Assembly: GCF_002102475.1 (NCBI RefSeq) | Contig: NZ_MSQD01000001.1 | Span: 1-64,000 of the forward strand | Length of the DNA: 64,000 nucleotides | DNA from: Thermoanaerobacterium sp. PSU-2 | GTDB lineage: Bacteria; Bacillota; Thermoanaerobacteria; Thermoanaerobacterales; Thermoanaerobacteraceae | Direction: 5' to 3' | In this document: one piece after another, positions 58,694 through 64,000 of the stretch | Position numbering within the stretch: position 1 is the first letter of the stretch | Layout of the letters: every line of letters starts with the position of its first letter | Notes under the pieces: generated by a model | Seen by the model: the letters and a program-made list of their open reading frames with translations, nothing else | Told to the model about the DNA's origin: nothing | Database searches by the model: none | Made by a program: the position numbers and the translations under genes

Positions 58694-59422
58694 TTAATAT
58701 GTGAAATTAAATACTTTGTTTTTATCCAGTGAAATAACACTGATTGTGTTTTTTCCCCATTGTATCAGTGAATTTTGCATCGTCATATCTTTCTCTGAGA
58801 TTTCGCCTACCGTATTTATCTTATGAGTTTTCATTTCATAAAGTTTTAAAAAATGACTTCCGTTCGGACCATTTACTTCTGCTGACGGCAAAAAAGCAAA
58901 CTCATCTTCATTATTGGGGTTAAATGAAATTCTCATCATGCTTTCTTTTTTTGATTCATCATACCATAATATACTGCTTTTATTTGTGTCAGTGTCAACA
59001 ATGACACTAATTGGAACGTCTTGAGAAAACTCTAAAACAATATATCTTCCTGACGGAGAAGCAGTTATATAATCAATGCCGTTGAACGAATCGTACTTTA
59101 ACGCGTATGAAGTTAAATCAATAGTCTTTATAATATTGTCTTTTGCATAACTAAGCTTTATATAACTTTTATCACCGTTATAACTTTCTTTTAAATCACC
59201 ATTTTCAACAAATAAGAATTGATTCACCCAAACTGATACATGATCACCGTTATATGTAATAAGCTGTGGAATATGTTGGTTAATATGTGGTTCATCTATA
59301 TTTTCGCTATCATTTTTTACTGTATTTGAAAATTGAGCCTTTTGCAATTTACTGCTTGGTTTGCTTCCACATCCACTTAAAAATAAAGTTAAAATCAACA
59401 AGCTTATAAAAATCTTTTTCAT
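58694..59422 (-). CDS. Lipoprotein, unknown, probable beta-propeller-like
   Basis: 242 residues. The signal peptide MKKIFISLLILTLFLSGCGS has a perfect lipobox (LSGC). The mature part has regular beta segments such as YITASPSGRYIVLEFSQD and MRISFNPNNEDEFAFLPSAE that resemble WD40/TolB-like units, but too few to be sure. AGGGAGGGG precedes the ATG at 59422. It would be modified by Lgt (12723). Confidence 0.65.
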   Translation of the reverse strand: MKKIFISLLILTLFLSGCGSKPSSKLQKAQFSNTVKNDSENIDEPHINQHIPQLITYNGDHVSVWVNQFLFVENGDLKESYNGDKSYIKLSYAKDNIIKTIDLTSYALKYDSFNGIDYITASPSGRYIVLEFSQDVPISVIVDTDTNKSSILWYDESKKESMMRISFNPNNEDEFAFLPSAEVNGPNGSHFLKLYEMKTHKINTVGEISEKDMTMQNSLIQWGKNTISVISLDKNKVFNFTY

Positions 59423-59571
59423 ATATAACCCCTCCCTACAAATTTTAACAATATTATACATCTAATTATCTCATTATTATTATGCAAACATTACAAATGA
59501 TTAAAGATTGTTAATCTAAATACACAAAATATTTTTCCCTCATTCCATGTGACATTTTTAAAAATTCAAAT

Positions 59572-60087
59572 TTATTCCAATCGTGAAATAATATTATTTG
59601 TGATTATTTCTTTTTTTATGGTAACCAATATGACATAAATGGTATTTTCATCTATGCCTGAAGTCTGTTTTACAATACCGGTTGTATCAGTGTAAATATA
59701 TAAATATTTATTATTCACTTTAATATTTTTAATGTAAAATTGTGGAACATATGTAGGTTTCGGTGGATATATTACAACACAAATAAGATTTTTGTCTGTA
59801 GTATCGAGTGAAATATTAGGAAATTGATTATTACTCAAAAATACAACATCCTCAAAATGTTCTTTTTTAAATTCATTCCATTCTTTATCATTTTTAAACA
59901 CATATATTCCTTCTTTTGGAAATTCAGACATATCTGTATAAGTTAGAAAATTGCTATATATAGTATAATATTCTATAGGTTTTAAATCTTTATAATTTGA
60001 ACTCATATTATTACTTTTAATAGTATCACTTCCACATCCAGTTAAAAATAAAGCTAAAATTAAAAGGTAAGCTAAAAATCTTTTCAT
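59572..60087 (-). CDS. Lipoprotein, unknown
   Basis: 171 residues. Signal peptide MKRFLAYLLILALFLTGCGS with lipobox LTGC. The mature part (about 150 residues) has alternating beta-type segments (NKYLYIYTDTTGIVKQ, IYVILVTIKKEII) and no known domain. The ATG at 60087 follows GGGGGA at 7 nt. Its signal peptide is very close to those of two other lipoproteins nearby, though the mature parts differ. Confidence 0.6.
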   Translation of the reverse strand: MKRFLAYLLILALFLTGCGSDTIKSNNMSSNYKDLKPIEYYTIYSNFLTYTDMSEFPKEGIYVFKNDKEWNEFKKEHFEDVVFLSNNQFPNISLDTTDKNLICVVIYPPKPTYVPQFYIKNIKVNNKYLYIYTDTTGIVKQTSGIDENTIYVILVTIKKEIITNNIISRLE

Positions 60088-60223
60088 ATTCACATCCCCC
60101 TGATACTTTTAACATTATTATACATCTAATTGAACTGTAAAATATTACATAAACATTAAAAATAATTAAGAAAAAATTAAATTTAAAAATACCTTTAAAA
60201 AAGGTTGTATTTTAAAAATAAAA

Positions 60224-60293
60224 CACTCTTTTATAATATAGAAGGGTAAATCGGCCGATAAAATCCTTCTTAAAAAACTAACGAAAGTGAGGT
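60224..60293 (+). promoter_or_regulatory. Conserved 70-bp leader, copy 1
   Basis: Includes a -10-like TATAAT, a hairpin AGAAGG...CCTTCT around the palindrome ATCGGCCGAT, a small GAAA-loop hairpin and the ribosome site GTGAGGT. It matches copy 2 (63259-63328) at 69 of 70 positions. Confidence 0.75.
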
Positions 60294-60299
60294 AAAAAA

Positions 60300-60941
60300 A
60301 TGGGTAATGGAATTCATACAGCAACAAATGTGTCTAACGCTTTAACATGTTTAAAAAATCAGGGTAAAACCTTTATAGGACGATACTTTGCTGTTACAAA
60401 TACGTGGAAAGCTTTAACAGCAACTGAAGTACAAAAAATCTCTTCGGCAGGGTTATATATCGTATCTATATGGGAAGATGGTCCTGCCAATAGTCCTAGT
60501 TATTTTACGTACAATCAGGGAAAATTAGATGGAGATAATGCATTCAATTATGCCGCTGATTTAGAGCAAAGCGCTGATACTCCTATATACTTTGCAGTTG
60601 ATTTTGATGCTACTACGACCCAAAAGCAAAGTATTTTGGATTATTTTAAAGGAATTAATGATGGATACCTTCAGTATATTTACGAACGCCAAAAGGCTGG
60701 CGAACAAGTTGTACATTATAAAATTGGTGTTTATGGAAGTTATGATGTACTAACATGGTGCAAAGATCAAGGAATTGCAACTTACTTTTTCCAAGCATAT
60801 GCGCCAGGTTGGAGTGGTGGCAGAAATACAAATCCATGGTCCGGATATCATTTAAGGCAGACAGCTTCAAATCAAACACTTTGTTCAATAAATGTAGATC
60901 TAGACATATCAAATGATGCAGCTGGAGGATGGAAATTATAA
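60300..60941 (+). CDS. DUF1906 glycoside-hydrolase-like protein, copy 1
   Basis: 213 residues with no signal peptide. The Rv2525c-like (DUF1906) TIM-barrel pattern is clear: NQGKTFIGRYFAVTN, IVSIWEDGPA, YFTYNQGKLDGDNAF, PIYFAVDFDAT and KIGVYGSYDVLTW. These proteins are related to GH25 muramidases and may cut peptidoglycan. It is about 40-45 percent alike to the copy at 63336 by eye. Without a signal peptide it would need a holin or cell lysis to leave the cell. GTGAGGT precedes the ATG within the conserved leader. Confidence 0.85.
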   Translation: MGNGIHTATNVSNALTCLKNQGKTFIGRYFAVTNTWKALTATEVQKISSAGLYIVSIWEDGPANSPSYFTYNQGKLDGDNAFNYAADLEQSADTPIYFAVDFDATTTQKQSILDYFKGINDGYLQYIYERQKAGEQVVHYKIGVYGSYDVLTWCKDQGIATYFFQAYAPGWSGGRNTNPWSGYHLRQTASNQTLCSINVDLDISNDAAGGWKL

Positions 60942-60957
60942 TAGAATATAACGAAAA

Positions 60958-60992
60958 AGAGAAGGCTTTATAATAAATTTATCGCCTTCTCT
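60958..60992. terminator. Bidirectional terminator
   Basis: AGAGAAGGC / GCCTTCTCT stem with a 17-nt loop, flanked by A-run and T-rich sequence, between convergent genes ending at 60941 and 61000. Confidence 0.7.
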
Positions 60993-60999
60993 TCTTCTT

Positions 61000-62091
61000 T
61001 TAAAAAAGATTTTCCCATGAAAGTCCACCATTATTACTGTATTGTAGGTTTGTACCCAATTGTGATTTAACTAAAGCCCACCCATTTTTAGAATCTATAA
61101 ATTGTATTTGTACTGTATTCTTAGGGATATTAACTTTATTCCACGTTTTACCGTTGTCATTTGTGATAAACAATACATTGTTTATTAAAACATTCCAATT
61201 ATTTTTATCTACTAAATTTATCTCAATCGGTTTTTCTTTTATTGAAAATGACGATACTTCTTTCCATGTTGAACCATCATCACTACTGTCCATAAAAATT
61301 ATTCGGTAATCGTTATGCTTAATATCGTAAATACAAACTGGTAAAATTACAATAGTTTTTTTCTCATAATCAAAAAATTTAGGAGAATAAAATAAAATGC
61401 TATCATCTTTGAATTTTGAAAGTAATGGTATATCTTTTTTATTCCATGTATAACCACTATTACTGCTTAAGTACAATCCATATTTTCCCGGTATACGATA
61501 TTCTGCTGTGATAATACCAGTCTTAGCATCAGGCAAAAAAATGAAAGATGTCTTTTCTCCTTCAAATGAAATTGAATTATCATCTATTAATGAATTGTTT
61601 GGCATTTTCCCTTTGCTAATAAGTGTCCATTTGCTACCTATTAATTTATACACATCAACAGGACTATCTCCAGATGCCGGTCCATATTCTTTTAACATCC
61701 AACCACTCAATTCTTCCTTCGTTTGAAGAAAAAATAATTTACCCATTGTAAAAGGAACTTTCGAACCAACCCAACTTTTACCTTTATTTCTAGTCTCATA
61801 TAAAGTTCCATCTGAATATAGCACCCAAGAATAATTTTCGTTTAAAAAGTACCATGAAAAAATGTTATTTTTATTGGCAGGTGATACATTAATCCATGTC
61901 TTACCTTTATCGCTAGTAATATAAATTTTATTTCCCCCTAAAGCCCAACCGTTGTGTTGTGTCGTCATTTTAATATACTGAAAATTATATGTTTGCTTAG
62001 CATTATTATTCTTTATAACATTACTTGTTTTACTTCCACACCCACTTAAGAATATTGTTAAAACCAACAAAGCGATAAAAAATCTTTTCAT
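61000..62091 (-). CDS. Lipoprotein with YCF48/BNR-type beta-propeller
   Basis: 363 residues. Signal peptide MKRFFIALLVLTIFLSGCGS (lipobox LSGC). The mature part carries at least six Asp-box type repeats: TSDKGKTWINV, TRNKGKSWVGS, SSNSGYTWNKK, SSDDGSTWKEV, TNDNGKTWNKV and SNNGGLSWENL. This is the sialidase/YCF48 propeller pattern. Catalytic residues of sialidases are not seen, so it is likely a binding or scaffold protein on the cell surface. GGAGGAAGATTAC precedes the ATG at 62091. Confidence 0.8.
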   Translation of the reverse strand: MKRFFIALLVLTIFLSGCGSKTSNVIKNNNAKQTYNFQYIKMTTQHNGWALGGNKIYITSDKGKTWINVSPANKNNIFSWYFLNENYSWVLYSDGTLYETRNKGKSWVGSKVPFTMGKLFFLQTKEELSGWMLKEYGPASGDSPVDVYKLIGSKWTLISKGKMPNNSLIDDNSISFEGEKTSFIFLPDAKTGIITAEYRIPGKYGLYLSSNSGYTWNKKDIPLLSKFKDDSILFYSPKFFDYEKKTIVILPVCIYDIKHNDYRIIFMDSSDDGSTWKEVSSFSIKEKPIEINLVDKNNWNVLINNVLFITNDNGKTWNKVNIPKNTVQIQFIDSKNGWALVKSQLGTNLQYSNNGGLSWENLF

Positions 62092-62215
62092 GTAATCTTC
62101 CTCCAACTTAAAACTTTTAATAATATTATACAACTAATCGTTTCATTATTTATTACGCAAATATTACAAATTATTAAAAATTATTAAAATAAATTACATT
62201 AATTTAAAATTATGC

Positions 62216-62284
62216 TATAATATGCACAAAATAATAGATTTCGATGGGGAACAGGGCAAATAAATTGTTATGCCCTGTTTTTAC
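62216..62284 (+). promoter_or_regulatory. Short transcript unit or attenuator upstream of the holin-like gene
   Basis: TATAAT at 62216-62221 with a weak TTACAT 16 bp upstream is followed, 28 bp later, by AACAGGGCA-N12-TGCCCTGTT and TTTT: a terminator with no gene ahead of it. A short RNA or an attenuator before the 62417 operon is likely. The rest of 62092-62416 holds nothing else recognisable except the hairpin at 62366. Confidence 0.5.
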
Positions 62285-62365
62285 TTTCTTATTTATATAA
62301 TTGTTTTTCTTAAAAACTACAATTAATGGGTTGTATTTTTTATAAATAGGTACTCTTTAATAGAT

Positions 62366-62401
62366 AAAAGGAAAATAGATAATTTTAAAACTTTTCCTTT
62401 T
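62366..62401 (+). repeat. Perfect inverted repeat next to the ribosome site of the holin-like gene
   Basis: AAAAGGAAAA (62366-62375) and TTTTCCTTTT (62392-62401) flank a 16-nt loop and end two bases before GGAGGTG. It could control translation or termination. Confidence 0.6.
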
Positions 62402-62416
62402 ATGGAGGTGTTGAAG

Positions 62417-62713
62417 TTGCAAGAGTTTTTCAATTATACATCTCTTAGCACGTTGGCAGGTAATGTTGCAGCAACAATCCTCATAGCCCAACTCATAAAA
62501 AAGTTAAAATTAATAAAGAAAATTCCAACACAGCTGCTTGTCCTTATTATCTCATTCTCCATCATTACATTTACATCGGCTGTAACTGGTAAATTTTCTT
62601 TTAAGGATATTCCCCTGTATTTATTAAATTCTATATTGGCTGCATCATCGGCCATAGGTACTTATCATACTATTAATAGTGAAAATGAGAAGAAGTCTAA
62701 AAGAGTTGATTAA
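62417..62713 (+). CDS. Holin-like small membrane protein
   Basis: 98 residues from a TTG start, 6 nt after GGAGGTG; the ATG at 62402 overlaps this site. Three hydrophobic segments: about 10-24 (LAGNVAATILIAQLIKK), 38-55 (TQLLVLIISFSIITFTSA) and 66-82 (DIPLYLLNSILAASSAI), with a charged C-terminal end (ENEKKSKRVD). Size and layout resemble phage-type holins; I cannot name a family. It is followed by the sigma region 2-like gene, which overlaps it by 29 nt. Confidence 0.55.
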   Translation: MQEFFNYTSLSTLAGNVAATILIAQLIKKLKLIKKIPTQLLVLIISFSIITFTSAVTGKFSFKDIPLYLLNSILAASSAIGTYHTINSENEKKSKRVD

Positions 62714-62888
62714 CGATATAAATACAGGGGATAAAGATGCACTGTGGGAGCTAATTCAGAGATTTAAGCCATTGATAAATAAATATAAAAGAAAATTGGG
62801 CTATGACGGTGCAGAAGAAGACATAATTTTATGGCTTGTAAAAACTGTTAAAAAGTATAAAAAAGGTGAGAAGAATGATAAATTTTGA
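62685..62888 (+). CDS. Sigma region 2-like small protein (RsoA / conjugative-transposon HTH type)
   Basis: 67 residues. TGDKDALWELIQRFKPLINKYKRKLGYDGAEEDII followed by WLVKTVKKYKKG matches, in pattern, the helix-turn-helix protein family related to sigma-70 region 2 (as in RsoA of Bacillus or small Tn916-type proteins). It lacks the -35-binding region 4, which the next gene provides. It overlaps the holin-like gene by 29 nt and the next gene by 14 nt, and has no strong ribosome site, so it is translationally coupled. GTG 62679 is an alternative start. Confidence 0.6.
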   Translation: MRRSLKELINDINTGDKDALWELIQRFKPLINKYKRKLGYDGAEEDIILWLVKTVKKYKKGEKNDKF

Positions 62889-63231
62889 TGATAATAAAAT
62901 TATAGCTTATATAGCTGAAGGCATGAAAAATGAATATATAAGACTCTCAAAAAAGAATGTAAAAATAAAAGAAAATGAATTTCTTATTCTTGATGATAAA
63001 GAAATTATAGTTGATAATTTTGAATATGAAAATGTAGAGAACAAAATCTTTGTACAAGAGGTTTTGAATAAGCTTACACCACTACAAAAAATGATAATAC
63101 TGGAGACAATCATATATGAAAAAAAAGAAATAGATATAGCAGCCAAATTAAATATATCACAACAAGCGGTAAGCAAGACAAAAAAGAAAGCTTTAGAGAA
63201 AATGAGAAAGTTTTTAGAAAAAAATCATTGA
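62875..63231 (+). CDS. Sigma region 4-like protein
   Basis: 118 residues. The C-terminal half has the region 4 pattern: LTPLQKMIILETIIYEKKEI, then DIAAKLNISQQAVSKTKKKA and LEKMRKFL, as in sigma factors. The N-terminal half lacks a normal region 2. AAGGTGA lies 5 nt before the ATG at 62875; the GTG at 62866 is inside that site. Together with the preceding protein it would make a complete two-part sigma factor, like SigO-RsoA or, in function, UviA/TcdR. The likely targets are the DUF1906 genes with the conserved leader. Confidence 0.7.
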   Translation: MINFDDNKIIAYIAEGMKNEYIRLSKKNVKIKENEFLILDDKEIIVDNFEYENVENKIFVQEVLNKLTPLQKMIILETIIYEKKEIDIAAKLNISQQAVSKTKKKALEKMRKFLEKNH

Positions 63232-63258
63232 GAATTGGTTGTTAAATTCAATATAAAG

Positions 63259-63328
63259 CACTCTTTCATAATATAGAAGGGTAAATCGGCCGATAAAATC
63301 CTTCTTAAAAAACTAACGAAAGTGAGGT
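63259..63328 (+). promoter_or_regulatory. Conserved 70-bp leader, copy 2
   Basis: Matches copy 1 at 60224-60293 in 69 of 70 positions (a C instead of T at position 9). It starts 27 bp after the sigma region 4-like gene and ends in the ribosome site of the second DUF1906 gene. Confidence 0.75.
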
Positions 63329-63335
63329 GAAAATG

Positions 63336-63962
63336 ATGAGTGTAGAAGGTGTAGATTATATGTATGCAGTTCCAGCTAACACTGTTAGTTGCTTTGCACA
63401 AAATGGAATAAAATTTATATGCAGATATTATGCTACTAGCAATAATACAAAAAATTTGACACAAAGTGAAGCAAAAACAATATCTAGTAACGGGATTGAT
63501 ATAGTAACTGTTTATGAAACGAATCCGACATATGCAAGCTATTTTACTTATAACCAAGGCTATAATGATTGCCTTGATGCAGTTTCCAGAGCAGGAGAAG
63601 TAGGGCAGCCATACAATAGTGCTATATATTTTGCTGTTGATTACGATGCAAGCAATGATTTACCCAACATAAATAATTATTTCCATGGTGTAGGTGATGC
63701 GATGCAACAATATGCAAAAATGAATGGCGGAAGCAAATGGTATATTGGTGTGTATGGAGGTTATGCAGTTGTTAACTATATAAAAGGTAAGTGGGGAGTT
63801 TCTTATGTTTGGCAAACATCTTCATGGAGCAATGGAAATATTTATCCAGGATATAATATTTATCAATACGAAATCAGTACGAAGTCAAATCCTGTTAAAT
63901 TATGTAATGTAGAAGTAGATAAAGACCGTTCACCTGGCAATTACGGCGGATTTAGGATCTAA
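63336..63962 (+). CDS. DUF1906 glycoside-hydrolase-like protein, copy 2
   Basis: 208 residues with no signal peptide. Motifs follow the first copy: NGIKFICRYYATSNN, IDIVTVYETNP, YFTYNQGYNDCLDAV, AIYFAVDYDAS and YIGVYGGYAVVNY. The second of two adjacent ATG codons (63336) is 5 nt from AGGTGA and is chosen. It lies right after the split-sigma operon and carries the same leader as copy 1. Its role is probably muramidase-like, acting on cell wall from inside once a pore opens; that is inference. About 38 bp of AT-rich DNA remain to the window end. Confidence 0.85.
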   Translation: MSVEGVDYMYAVPANTVSCFAQNGIKFICRYYATSNNTKNLTQSEAKTISSNGIDIVTVYETNPTYASYFTYNQGYNDCLDAVSRAGEVGQPYNSAIYFAVDYDASNDLPNINNYFHGVGDAMQQYAKMNGGSKWYIGVYGGYAVVNYIKGKWGVSYVWQTSSWSNGNIYPGYNIYQYEISTKSNPVKLCNVEVDKDRSPGNYGGFRI

Positions 63963-64000
63963 TTAAAAAAATATTCAATAGATCTGAAAAATAAGTAAGA

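Noticed and set aside
60224..60293. Known riboswitch class (for example cyclic di-GMP) in the conserved leader
   Set aside because: The core motifs of the classes I know are absent; the element is also too short.

Overview
The window looks like a piece of chromosome from a low-GC, spore-forming, anaerobic, probably thermophilic Clostridia species. I infer a Thermoanaerobacterium-like organism from gene content and protein style; this is not proven. Supporting signs are two small acid-soluble spore protein genes, a PerR/rubrerythrin pair, small clostridial ferredoxins, a Bacillus-type glycolytic operon, and SigA and sigma-54 on the same stretch. Most genes are on the minus strand.

Layout. 1-860: 3' end of an FAD-dependent oxidoreductase. 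907-5735: murJ, a thioredoxin-like protein, small conserved proteins and a secreted phosphodiester glycosidase. 5973-6431: a five-gene tRNA operon (Val-Asp-Phe-Gly-Cys) with a clear sigma-A promoter. 6524-15910: cold shock protein, sirtuin, a 48-aa spore protein gene, YcdB-like secreted protein, Nfu, NamA, LemA/TPM pair, GAF protein, lgt, GH18 lipoprotein and a ComEC-like hydrolase with its DUF3006 partner. 16050-22568: more tRNAs, manA, deoD, mnmA, RNase P RNA, a Nif3-family gene and trmK. 22614-26953: rpoD-dnaG-dgt and secG. 27910-34970: the cggR-gap-pgk-tpiA-gpmI-eno operon with promoter and probable CggR operator. 35021-48689: rpoN, acyP, perR, vanW, nth, queG, a Lon-related protease, a spore protein, a ferredoxin, a radical SAM enzyme and a nucleoside-kinase fusion.

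48780-56551: a mannose-family PTS operon, its sigma-54 activator (LevR type) and a 2-hydroxyacid dehydrogenase. Both the PTS operon and the dehydrogenase have a good -24/-12 promoter preceded by a matching array of AATGTGTG-type repeats with the same 49-bp spacing. This points to one LevR regulon.

56676-64000 is the accessory end. It holds small unknown proteins, three lipoproteins with nearly the same signal peptide but unrelated mature parts, and two DUF1906 glycoside-hydrolase-like genes. Each DUF1906 gene is preceded by a 70-bp leader that is identical at 69 of 70 positions. Between them lies a three-gene set: a holin-like membrane protein, a sigma region 2-like protein and a sigma region 4-like protein, overlapping one another. 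I propose that this is a split sigma factor controlling a lysis- or export-type module; this is the most interesting system in the window.
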